From contig CAYLQG010000042.1 in assembly GCA_964385705.1 (NCBI GenBank), positions 1-13,336 of the forward strand: DNA of 13,336 nt, in the 5' to 3' direction. Made by a program: the position numbers and the translations under genes. The notes beneath the pieces were generated by a model, which saw only the letters and a list, made by a program, of their open reading frames with translations, made no database searches and was not told the DNA's origin. Source of the stretch: DATKGN01 sp964385705. Lineage in GTDB: Bacteria; Patescibacteriota; Microgenomatia; UBA10105; UBA927. The stretch's first letter is position 1. Each line of letters begins with the position of its first letter. Positions 6,689-13,336 of the stretch are shown here, piece after piece.

Positions 6689-8063
6689 TACACGAGCCAG
6701 GCTCGGCAGTTCATTCCGCGACCCGAGCGGCTACGTGTTTGCCGATAAGGGAGTCCTCAAACGCACCATTTCCTCGTCCTATGAGCCCATATACCGGCAG
6801 ATCCAACAATCAGGATTATACGACCGTCTGATCACGGATTCGTTACTCATCCCCCACCGCGAACTTAAGCGCTCCAATAAGAGGAATACGCTCGTCATTC
6901 TGCCCGATATTGTCCCGTTTATCTCCTATCCTTACGAATGGTGCATGAGCCAACTTCAGGATGCCGCTCTTTTGACCCTTAAAATCCAGGGGATCGCGCT
7001 TACCTATGGTTTCACGCTCAAAGATGCAAGCGCATATAACATCCAGTTCTATAAGGGAAAGCCAGTACTTATCGATACATTATCGTTTGAACCCTACACA
7101 GAGGGGGCACCGTGGGTCGGCTACCGCCAGTTCTGCATGCATTTCCTCATGCCCTTACTCCTTATGAACCGGAAGTCCGCGGATTTGGGCAAGTTATTTA
7201 TCACATACCTTGACGGTATACCCTTACCACTCGGGAGCTCTCTCCTCCCCAAAACCACCTATCTTAGCCCTTCGCTTTTTGCACACGTGCATCTCCACGC
7301 CATGATGGAACAAAAAAACGCGTCCGGCGCTCCTTCCAAACACAGCAGGGGTTCGCTTTCCAAGGATGCGTTCGTGACCCTCATCAATAATCTTGAAACG
7401 ACGATCAGACGCTTGCGGCCCAGAGCGTCAAAAAGCCAGTGGAGCACATATACGGAATCGCATTCATACGGACAAAGCGGATATCGGGAGAAACAGAACA
7501 TTGTCGATACGATCATCCGGAGACTAAAAGTAAAAACGGCTCTCGATATCGGCGCAAACACCGGTGACTTTTCGCGGCTTTGTACCGCACACGGAATCAA
7601 TTCGATCGCCATTGATAACGACAACTCATGTATCGAAAAACTATACCAGTCGGACAAACGCGGGGGCGAAACAAATTGTCTGCCGCTTTGCGTCGATATC
7701 ACCAATCCGAGCCCGGCAATCGGATGGGAAAACAACGAAAGGACAGCGTTTCTTGACCGCGCAAACGTCGATCTCGTCCTCGCACTCGCGCTTATCCACC
7801 ATATTGCGATTGGCAATAATGTTCCCTTTGATCGAATTGCTCATCTCATGAGCCGTCTCGGGCGTTATCTCATCATAGAATTTGTCCCAAAAACCGACGC
7901 CATGGTGCAACAGATGCTCAACCGTCGTGAGGATGTTTTTGCGAACTATACAAAAAATCTGTTTGAAAAAGAGTTCGCCGTATATTTTAGAATAGGGAGC
8001 GCTTTTCCGGTTCTTAACACCGCAAGAGTGATCTATCTTATGGAACGTAAACACACAGTATGA
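6669..8063 (+). CDS. Kinase-like/SAM-methyltransferase two-domain protein
   Basis: A 464-residue protein starting at ATG 6669; the frame is open further upstream but overlaps the small gene too deeply. No Shine-Dalgarno is seen, and the 20-base overlap suggests translational coupling. The C-terminal half is a class I SAM methyltransferase: ALDIGANTGDF (291-301) is motif I, AIDNDN (314-319) carries the acidic residue that binds the cofactor ribose, CVDIT (341-345) is motif III, and VDLVLALALIHHI (367-379) is motif IV. The N-terminal half begins FRDPSGYVF (16-24) and contains LKDASAYNIQFYKGKPVLID (117-136). The spacing of Asp119, Asn124 and Asp136 resembles the catalytic loop and metal-binding Asp of kinase-like phosphotransferases. 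The FRDPSG protein family is annotated only as methyltransferase as far as I recall, and its substrate is unknown. Context points to a cytoplasmic precursor of a surface glycan or lipid head group. Confidence 0.85.
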   Translation: MTRKRLNTRARLGSSFRDPSGYVFADKGVLKRTISSSYEPIYRQIQQSGLYDRLITDSLLIPHRELKRSNKRNTLVILPDIVPFISYPYEWCMSQLQDAALLTLKIQGIALTYGFTLKDASAYNIQFYKGKPVLIDTLSFEPYTEGAPWVGYRQFCMHFLMPLLLMNRKSADLGKLFITYLDGIPLPLGSSLLPKTTYLSPSLFAHVHLHAMMEQKNASGAPSKHSRGSLSKDAFVTLINNLETTIRRLRPRASKSQWSTYTESHSYGQSGYREKQNIVDTIIRRLKVKTALDIGANTGDFSRLCTAHGINSIAIDNDNSCIEKLYQSDKRGGETNCLPLCVDITNPSPAIGWENNERTAFLDRANVDLVLALALIHHIAIGNNVPFDRIAHLMSRLGRYLIIEFVPKTDAMVQQMLNRREDVFANYTKNLFEKEFAVYFRIGSAFPVLNTARVIYLMERKHTV

Positions 8064-9628
8064 AAAAACTATTTGAGTCACCTATTCATATCATTCTCCT
8101 TCCTCTTTTTCCGATCCTGTCGCTTATCGCGCATAATTACAGCGAGCTATTCCCCTCTCAGATATTTTTTGCCATCAGCTATGTTCTTGTGCCCGTCATA
8201 TTTCTGTGGATACTCCTCGACCTTTTATTTCTCAAAGACGTACGGAAATCCGCAATCGCCGTCTCGGTCGCGTTCTTCATCTTCAGACCGTTTGCCAACA
8301 TTGACTTTCTATCGGAAAATATAGAGCTCAGGCAGTATGTGTCACTCCATAACGATACGATATTCTGGATCCTGGGATCAATTATTTTTCTCGCGGTTAT
8401 CATAAAACTCATTAAGCGGAAATATAACAAGGTGACCCTACTTCTTAACATATTTGGTATTTCATTCCTTGTTATACCGGTCAGCTCAATCCTTTACAGT
8501 CAGTCTATCCGCACCTTTTTTCCGATACGGCTTCTTCACCCGATACAATATACAAACGAGGGAAAGAAAATCTCCACGGCTCCGGACATCTACTACATCA
8601 TCTCTGATAGGTATGCAAACGGAGAGACGCTTTCCGATTATTATAATTTTGACAACAGCGCCTTTTATAACGCCCTCGGCGCGCGCGGGTTTTATGTGGC
8701 GACTTCAAGCGCTGCAAATTATCCGTTCACAGAGCCGTCGCTGGCATCGTCACTCAACCTGAGCTACTTCGATGTAACAAACATCAATAAACAATCGAAT
8801 GATGATACGCCGATACTAGATATTCTTGAGAATAATGAGGCGGTAAAATATCTGAAATCCCGGGGCTACACGTACTATCATTTCGGCGCTGAATGGGTGA
8901 CGCCGATTAATAAAAACGCCGACTTTCAGTATAGATATGAGCCCAAAACGCTCTCCCAGGCCCAGATAGAACTTATCCGAATGAACGAGGACATAAACCC
9001 CTTAGGGAAATTTCTGCACGATAACCTCTATTCAACAAGTTCATTCCTTTTGTCACAGCCCCAAAACCATGGCAGCTACATGCTCGATCAGCTCCTTGAA
9101 CTTTCTAAAATTATTGCGAACCCGGGACCGAAGTTCGTATTCGTCCATTCACTCGCTACCCACGATCCGTACGTGTTTACAAAAGACGGATACTATACAA
9201 ACCGGACAGCGACAAACCTGAGAACAGGAGCTAAGCCTCTGTATCTCGGGCAGCTCCAATTTGCCAATAAGATCCTCCTTGCGACGATTGACACGATTTT
9301 AAAAAGTTCCAAAAACCCGCCGGTCATCATTCTTCAGTCTGATGAAGGGCCCTACCCCAAAGCGTTCCGCGATAACTTAAACGGTTTCAGTTGGAAAAAG
9401 GCCACTCCCGCCGAGGTGCGTGAGAAAATCCGGATTCTTAACTCCTTTTACCTGCCCGGTCAGACATCGACTCCGCTTTATGATAGCATCTCGCCAGTTA
9501 ATGATTTCCGTCTGATCTTCAATCTGTATCTCGGAGAACACCTGCCTTTTCTTCCGGATAAAAGCTACGCACAAACCTATCTGCCGCGGAATTACGACTT
9601 CTTCGACGTCACGAATATCGTAAAATAA
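8060..9628 (+). CDS. Membrane-anchored sulfatase-like hydrolase/transferase
   Basis: A 522-residue protein of the alkaline phosphatase superfamily. Its ATG overlaps the preceding TGA (ATGA), so the two genes are coupled. Five hydrophobic segments (about 10-25, 35-58, 64-80, 99-117, 127-148) anchor an extracytoplasmic domain, as in lipoteichoic-acid-synthase-type proteins. PDIYYIISDRYANG (175-188) gives the first metal ligand, Asp183. NYPFTEPSLASSLNLSYF (220-237) places Thr224 at the usual nucleophile position. HSLATHDPY (363-371) supplies a ligand or catalytic histidine, and VIILQSDEGPY (422-432) is the distal metal site, where the more common Asp-His-Gly is Asp-Glu-Gly. Such enzymes transfer or hydrolyse phospho- or sulfo-groups outside the membrane. 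Partnership with the kinase-like/methyltransferase protein suggests modification of a surface polymer or lipid; true sulfatase activity is not implied. Confidence 0.87.
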   Translation: MKKLFESPIHIILLPLFPILSLIAHNYSELFPSQIFFAISYVLVPVIFLWILLDLLFLKDVRKSAIAVSVAFFIFRPFANIDFLSENIELRQYVSLHNDTIFWILGSIIFLAVIIKLIKRKYNKVTLLLNIFGISFLVIPVSSILYSQSIRTFFPIRLLHPIQYTNEGKKISTAPDIYYIISDRYANGETLSDYYNFDNSAFYNALGARGFYVATSSAANYPFTEPSLASSLNLSYFDVTNINKQSNDDTPILDILENNEAVKYLKSRGYTYYHFGAEWVTPINKNADFQYRYEPKTLSQAQIELIRMNEDINPLGKFLHDNLYSTSSFLLSQPQNHGSYMLDQLLELSKIIANPGPKFVFVHSLATHDPYVFTKDGYYTNRTATNLRTGAKPLYLGQLQFANKILLATIDTILKSSKNPPVIILQSDEGPYPKAFRDNLNGFSWKKATPAEVREKIRILNSFYLPGQTSTPLYDSISPVNDFRLIFNLYLGEHLPFLPDKSYAQTYLPRNYDFFDVTNIVK

Positions 9629-9635
9629 TCCAGGA

Positions 9636-11612
9636 TTACATTTGCGACAATTGCGCAAATACGTTAGGCTGTTTTGCTCTGATGATATCCCGTATTTTGG
9701 TAATGGTCTGAAGCATGTGAATGACTTCCCGGTCACTGCTTTGAATTCCCCATGGTGCAAGTATTCTTTGAATATTCTTCGCCTCTTCACCGATCGTCAC
9801 CCTCAGACGATCAACAAGATATTGCGGCCTGGTTTCAGGCTCGACAAGTAATCCCAATTCCTCCCAATAATTCTCCAATGGGTCCTGCAGGGCATTACGC
9901 AGAAGATAGAGCTCATTTTTATTTTTCGTCAATCCGTCCCGTTCCATCTGCTTGGCGACATCTGCACCCCAAACATAGGCCGCCATCAATACCTGCCTCT
10001 TTTCCTCAGAGGAAAGGTGTTCGTCATGAAGTACTCCGATCCCAAAATCGGCGCTTATCTGTTTTAATACAGACCGTTTCTCTTCAGGTTGCATCGGCAA
10101 TACTGCTATCCCTGCAAGTGAATCAAAAACCCGTACGAGCTTTTCCTGCGTTGAGCGGATGATAAGATCTTTTTCACTTTCCAATATTATCGGATCGAAA
10201 TTCCCTCGTTCCCGCGCCCGATAATGCGCGAATGCGCTTTCGGTTATATAATTTTCTTCAGAGATCATTTCACCCGGAAAAGAATTTTTGGTAAACCAAT
10301 CAGATCTGCCCACCATATCTACCGGATATAAATGTCCCTCCGGCCTCCATATCCAAAATTGAACTAAATCAGGCCTCCCTGGGAATGTATTGGTAAACTG
10401 CTGAATCTCTAAAACCTGTTGCCGCGACAGATTTTGAAGCATACGCATTGTATCCGCCTTAATTGATACCCGACCCTCATTCTCCCCGTCACGCATATCC
10501 GGCAAATGCATAAGGTGCTCCTGTTTTGAAAACCAGAACATCATAGGCATAACATCGCGAAATAATCGGCGGACAACGGCTTCATTGCCACCCAACGTCT
10601 TGCCGAGTACTTCATATGCTCCCCGTACAATCCGCTTAATATCTGTATAGTGCTCTTTAAAGTAGCGGGGATTATTACGGCTTTCGGAATACGCTTCGTC
10701 AACGCGCGTCCAGATTACCTCTTCCTGTGGGCGTACGAATTGATAGATTGCATCAATATCCGGATACGGTAACCGCTTAATAACGCCGTTTGTGTAAAAT
10801 CCTCCTCCGGCACCACCCGCGTCTCCTATTTTCTCAATAAATTCGTGTACACTCTGACTTCGACTTCCTATACCACCCAAAAGTAGTTCAATCAACTGAT
10901 CGGTTTTAGAGCGGGCAATCTCTATATCCGTCGAAGCCAGTCTGCCTAAAAGATCCATGTCTTCAAATCGGTACCCCTCAACCAATCGGACAACATTTCG
11001 CCTGGCGACAAGATATGTCGTTATATTGGCAGATCTCAAATCTTCCCGGGGAAAAGAGAGAAGCATATTGAGTCCCTCTTCATCCCGTATGGGTATATAT
11101 CCGAGCATAAATAAAAAACTTTTCATGTAATTGGATGCTGTCATCGGAGAATCTTTACGTTCCTTTAACACATTTTTGAATCTTTGTGTCGCTTCCGTAA
11201 GGGCTGAGAGCCTATTAACGACCAGGTTGGTGAACACTCTCCGATTCCATTCGGCTTCTTTGAATGAATTGGGATCACGCCGTTTATTGGCAGAAGCCCG
11301 CTGATAATTCTGCCAAAACTGATCGCCCACCAAGCCGCTACCGCAGCCGACAAGCCGCCCTGCCTGTATTACCGTGTCATTATTTATACTTTCGTGTTTA
11401 ATCCCATCAATCCGGACGATTGATGTTAAATCATCGTACGCATCAAGAATATGAAGCCAGGCTCCGTCGGCGGAGGTCAATCCGAATGCTGCAAACTCTA
11501 AATTTTTTCTGGCTTTCGTAGCAGGATCAACAAATGTTTCCAATCGCGCACTTAGCGCCGCAGTTATTTCTTGCCTTGATTGCGGTTTTTCCTGTTCTTG
11601 ATCACTACTCAT
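9636..11612 (-). CDS. Large hypothetical protein, mainly helical
   Basis: A 658-residue soluble protein with no signal peptide or membrane span. It is mostly helical and strongly charged. One glycine-rich stretch, KIGDAGGAGGGFYTNG, interrupts the helices near residues 260-275 and may be a flexible linker or loop. A tryptophan-rich part (VQFWIWRPEGHLYPVDMV, then SDWFTKN) lies around two-thirds of the way along. I recognise no family, catalytic motif or nucleotide-binding signature. It is transcribed alone and ends 7 bases from the convergent sulfatase-like gene. A promoter with an extended -10 lies upstream, and AAGGA about 10 bases before the ATG is a usable ribosome site. The long open frame and these signals make it a real gene. 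In size and helical character it resembles the 527-residue protein at 4748-6331, but I see no convincing shared sequence beyond chance DWFT-x-N matches. Confidence 0.8.
   Translation of the reverse strand: MSSDQEQEKPQSRQEITAALSARLETFVDPATKARKNLEFAAFGLTSADGAWLHILDAYDDLTSIVRIDGIKHESINNDTVIQAGRLVGCGSGLVGDQFWQNYQRASANKRRDPNSFKEAEWNRRVFTNLVVNRLSALTEATQRFKNVLKERKDSPMTASNYMKSFLFMLGYIPIRDEEGLNMLLSFPREDLRSANITTYLVARRNVVRLVEGYRFEDMDLLGRLASTDIEIARSKTDQLIELLLGGIGSRSQSVHEFIEKIGDAGGAGGGFYTNGVIKRLPYPDIDAIYQFVRPQEEVIWTRVDEAYSESRNNPRYFKEHYTDIKRIVRGAYEVLGKTLGGNEAVVRRLFRDVMPMMFWFSKQEHLMHLPDMRDGENEGRVSIKADTMRMLQNLSRQQVLEIQQFTNTFPGRPDLVQFWIWRPEGHLYPVDMVGRSDWFTKNSFPGEMISEENYITESAFAHYRARERGNFDPIILESEKDLIIRSTQEKLVRVFDSLAGIAVLPMQPEEKRSVLKQISADFGIGVLHDEHLSSEEKRQVLMAAYVWGADVAKQMERDGLTKNKNELYLLRNALQDPLENYWEELGLLVEPETRPQYLVDRLRVTIGEEAKNIQRILAPWGIQSSDREVIHMLQTITKIRDIIRAKQPNVFAQLSQM
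9640..9660. terminator. Hairpin between convergent genes
   Basis: Arms ATTTGCG and CGCAAAT form a 7-bp stem with a 7-base loop, starting 12 bases after the sulfatase-like stop. It overlaps the last codons of the minus-strand gene. It could end plus-strand transcripts, but no T-run follows directly, so this is a weak call. A shorter TAATCC/GGATTA inverted repeat lies just upstream (about 9626-9638). Confidence 0.3.
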
Positions 11613-11636
11613 ACGAAACGTATCCTTACACCATCA

Positions 11637-11665
11637 ATTGTATCATGTAGGGCGCCCGTATCGAA
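11637..11665 (-). promoter_or_regulatory. Promoter of the 658-residue protein gene
   Basis: On the minus strand, TTCGAT (11660-11665) is followed after 17 bases by TACAAT (11637-11642), with TGA directly before it giving a TGn-extended -10. Initiation would fall near 11630, leaving a leader of about 18 bases containing AAGGA before the ATG at 11612. Confidence 0.5.
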
Positions 11666-11791
11666 CTATTTACCATAACCACACGCGTCTTCAATTATTA
11701 GGACTTTGCGGAGAAGGACGTCTCGCATAGATTTTTCAGCGTCTCTTCAGGAAACCGGATTAGATTATCGACAGGAAAGAAGGTGAATACT

Positions 11792-12046
11792 ATGTATATG
11801 TATTACGGATCGCGGGCTATGAATCCGGGTTTGGGACTTTTCTGGCCCATCATATTCGTTCTTTTTATCATCTTCGTCGTATGGGTTATAAGCGCCCATT
11901 CGAACAAGGATACCCGTTGCACTGATTGTGAGGAAGATGAATTGCCGGAGATGGAATCGGCTCTTGAGATTCTCAAGAAACGCTATGCGCGGGGGGAAAT
12001 TACGAAGCGCCAATACCTTGAAATGAAGAAAGATATTAGCGAATGA
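11792..12046 (+). CDS. Small SHOCT-domain membrane protein
   Basis: An 84-residue protein with a single transmembrane segment (about 15-34, FWPIIFVLFIIFVVWVI). A short polar stretch follows with a CTDC pair (43-46) that could bind metal or form a disulfide. The C-terminal SHOCT domain (56-82) contains ALEILKKRYARGEITKRQYL, the characteristic 'L-x-x-L-x-x-R-x-x-x-G-x-I-(T/S)-x-x-E/Q-(F/Y)' pattern. ATG 11792 is chosen over the GTG at 11783 because AAGAAGGTGA, a good Shine-Dalgarno, sits just before it and would be consumed by the GTG start. SHOCT domains occur at the ends of many membrane and secreted proteins, and the role of such short forms is unknown. It lies 54 bases upstream of the inositol phosphate synthase gene, which has its own promoter. 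Confidence 0.88.
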   Translation: MYMYYGSRAMNPGLGLFWPIIFVLFIIFVVWVISAHSNKDTRCTDCEEDELPEMESALEILKKRYARGEITKRQYLEMKKDISE

Positions 12047-12050
12047 TTGA

Positions 12051-12079
12051 TTGAACTTTGTGTGCATTTAGCGTAAAAT
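12051..12079 (+). promoter_or_regulatory. Promoter of inositol phosphate synthase gene
   Basis: TTGAAC (12051-12056), a 17-base spacer and TAAAAT (12074-12079) form a near-consensus housekeeping promoter that begins 5 bases after the SHOCT stop. Initiation near 12086 gives a leader of about 15 bases containing GGTG about 5 bases before the ATG. The gene can therefore be expressed independently of the SHOCT gene. Confidence 0.7.
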
Positions 12080-12082
12080 GAG

Positions 12083-12101
12083 TAGATCTTTTGGTGATCT
12101 A
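12083..12101 (+). repeat. Inverted repeat across the start of the synthase mRNA
   Basis: TAGATC and GATCTA arms (6 bp) enclose TTTTGGT and end at the first base of the start codon. The predicted transcription start lies inside the left arm, so a full RNA hairpin would not form. As DNA it could be an operator; it may be chance. Confidence 0.22.
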
Positions 12102-13180
12102 TGCCACAAAGTTCAATTCGTATCGCTATCGTTGGTGTCGGAAATTGCGCCTCATCGCTTGTACAGGGATTGACCTACTACAAAAATGTTAAAGGTGATG
12201 TTCCTGTTGTCGGACTCATGCATAACAGTATAGGCGGCTACAGCATAAAGGATATCGAAGTCGTCGCTGCGTTTGATGTCAATAAAACCAAAGTCGGCCG
12301 CGATGTAGCTGAGGCGATATTTGCCTACCCCAATAATACGAAAAAGTTTTCCGATGTCGGCAAAACCGGCATTATCGTACAAAACGGGCAGGTACTGGAC
12401 GGTATCGGCGAATTTGTGAAAGACGTCGTCATCCCGAGCGACGCTACCATCCCTGATCCGGTTCAGATTTTGAAAAAGTCGGGGGCAGAGATTCTCGTGA
12501 GCTACCTCCCCGTTGGCAGCCAGAAAGCGACGGAATATTGGGCCAACGCGTGTCTCAAAGCAAAGATCGCCATGATCAACTGTATTCCGGTTTTCATCGC
12601 GTCAAACCCCGAATGGGCGAAGAAGTTTACGGACGCGGGAGTGCCGATTGTCGGAGATGACATCAAATCCCAGGTCGGCGCAACCATCCTTCACCGGACG
12701 CTCGTTAACCTCTTCCTTGACCGCGGGATGCCGATTGACCACACTTACCAGCTTAATGTCGGGGGCAATACGGACTTTCAGAATATGCTTGAGCGCGGCC
12801 GCCTGACGAGTAAAAAATTATCCAAAACCCGATCGGTCACATCTCAGTTTAAACTCCGGGAAAAAACAATTGCCGACCGCGACGTCCATATAGGACCAAG
12901 CGATTTTGTCCCGTGGCTTAACGACAATAAACTCGCTTTCATTCGGATCGAGAGCCGCCACTTCGGTGATATACCAATGAATGTGGAAGTGAGGCTTTCT
13001 GTCGAAGATTCGCCCAATTCCGCAGGTGTCGTCATTGATGCGATCCGGTGTTGTAAAGTGGCACTGGATAGAAAAGTAGCAGGACCCCTGGAGGGCCCAA
13101 GCGCGTATTTTATGAAATCCCCTCCCCGCCAGATGAACGACCACCAGGCCCGCGCCGCAGTTGAAGCGTTTATCAAGTAA
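12101..13180 (+). CDS. ino1: Myo-inositol-1-phosphate synthase
   Basis: A 359-residue NAD-dependent enzyme that converts glucose 6-phosphate to 1L-myo-inositol 1-phosphate in the cytoplasm, the committed step of inositol synthesis. The N-terminal Rossmann motif is IAIVGVGNCASSLVQG (8-23). Further family blocks are ILVSYLPVGS (131-140), VPIVGDDIKSQVGAT (181-195), LNVGGNTDFQNMLERGRL (218-235) followed by the lysine-rich SKKLSKT (237-243), HIGPSD, DSPNSAGV and MKSPP near the C-terminus. Length and motifs match the short actinobacterial/archaeal type (Mycobacterium Ino1 is of similar size) rather than the longer eukaryotic enzyme. It has its own promoter and a GGTG ribosome site. The product may supply phosphatidylinositol, inositol-phosphate solutes or glycans; none of those downstream genes is in view. 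Its last 8 bases overlap the convergent gene at the right edge. Confidence 0.97.
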   Translation: MPQSSIRIAIVGVGNCASSLVQGLTYYKNVKGDVPVVGLMHNSIGGYSIKDIEVVAAFDVNKTKVGRDVAEAIFAYPNNTKKFSDVGKTGIIVQNGQVLDGIGEFVKDVVIPSDATIPDPVQILKKSGAEILVSYLPVGSQKATEYWANACLKAKIAMINCIPVFIASNPEWAKKFTDAGVPIVGDDIKSQVGATILHRTLVNLFLDRGMPIDHTYQLNVGGNTDFQNMLERGRLTSKKLSKTRSVTSQFKLREKTIADRDVHIGPSDFVPWLNDNKLAFIRIESRHFGDIPMNVEVRLSVEDSPNSAGVVIDAIRCCKVALDRKVAGPLEGPSAYFMKSPPRQMNDHQARAAVEAFIK

Positions 13181-13336
13181 ATTGTTCCGTACTTATTGCG
13201 ACCGCATGTTCTGCATATTGAAATAATGCTTTCCCCTCCTCCAGATTCTTGAGCAATTCCGACTGCACATCAGACGATACATTGAAATTATCAATCCGCC
13301 GCGAGCAATCATCTAAACCGGGCAAAATAGTGTTAT
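13173..13336 (-). CDS. Partial hypothetical protein (C-terminus only)
   Basis: A minus-strand frame enters from the right edge and runs 53 codons to a TGA at 13173-13175, overlapping the end of the convergent synthase gene by 8 bases. It encodes a helical, charged tail including SSDVQSELLKNLEEGKALFQ and ending AISTEQFT. The frame is open to the edge while the other two minus frames are quickly stopped, and its composition looks protein-like. It is too short to assign a family; the start lies outside the window. Confidence 0.55.
   Translation of the reverse strand, partial: NTILPGLDDCSRRIDNFNVSSDVQSELLKNLEEGKALFQYAEHAVAISTEQFT

Noticed and set aside
7259..8081. Two long minus-strand open frames (185 and 146 codons)
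   Set aside because: Antisense shadows of the methyltransferase gene, rich in Ser, Arg and Cys runs typical of reverse-frame translation.
9752..10162. 136-codon plus-strand open frame
   Set aside because: Antisense to the 658-residue gene; Pro, Ser and Arg bias typical of a shadow frame.
4748..11612. Possible homology between the 527- and 658-residue helical proteins (shared DWFT-x-N)
   Set aside because: A single six-residue resemblance at different positions is not enough to claim relationship.
12818..13176. Two minus-strand open frames of about 110 codons
   Set aside because: Antisense to the well-supported inositol phosphate synthase.
1..13336. CRISPR arrays, insertion sequences, integrases, toxin-antitoxin pairs and defence genes
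   Set aside because: No regularly spaced repeats, transposase motifs, terminal inverted repeats or recognisable defence proteins were seen.

Overview
The window is a chromosomal fragment of a bacterium using the standard bacterial code, since TGA ends several clearly bounded genes. Base composition is moderate. Genes are tightly packed: neighbours overlap by 4 to 20 bases, and convergent genes are separated by 3 to 7 bases or overlap. Large orphan proteins sit beside an actinobacterial-type inositol phosphate synthase and a small envelope operon. This would fit a Candidate Phyla Radiation (Patescibacteria) genome, for example Microgenomates-like, but there is no rRNA or marker gene here to prove it and another uncultured lineage such as Chloroflexota is possible. 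A 10-N block at 249-258 is an assembly gap, so this is probably metagenomic or draft sequence.

Layout. Positions 95-2713 (minus strand) hold a membrane operon: a DUF1189-like membrane protein, a signal peptidase I fused to a C-terminal CAP-like domain, and a gene interrupted by the gap. Positions 2873-3862 (minus) encode a soluble protein with an HELGH zinc-protease-type motif. It is divergent from 3986-4744 (plus), which encodes a degenerate methyltransferase-like Rossmann protein. Positions 4748-6331 (minus) encode a large alpha-helical orphan. Positions 6467-9628 (plus) form a coupled three-gene operon: a small membrane protein with a YLDPGNGSY motif, a kinase-like/methyltransferase two-domain protein, and a membrane-anchored sulfatase/phosphotransferase-type enzyme. 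Positions 9636-11612 (minus) encode a second large helical orphan. Positions 11792-12046 (plus) encode a one-span SHOCT-domain protein, and 12101-13180 (plus) encode myo-inositol-1-phosphate synthase. A truncated minus-strand gene enters from the right edge.

How they may work together. The 6467-9628 operon looks like a cell-surface glycan or lipid-head-group modification module: a cytoplasmic kinase-like/methyltransferase protein plus an extracytoplasmic alkaline-phosphatase-superfamily enzyme. The inositol phosphate synthase could feed inositol phosphate into envelope lipids or glycans, but no gene here links the two. The signal peptidase operon serves protein export. The remaining soluble proteins have no demonstrable shared pathway. 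There are no rRNA, tRNA, CRISPR, transposase or phage genes. Several start codons lie only 5-12 bases after a -10-like box, suggesting leaderless or near-leaderless transcripts.
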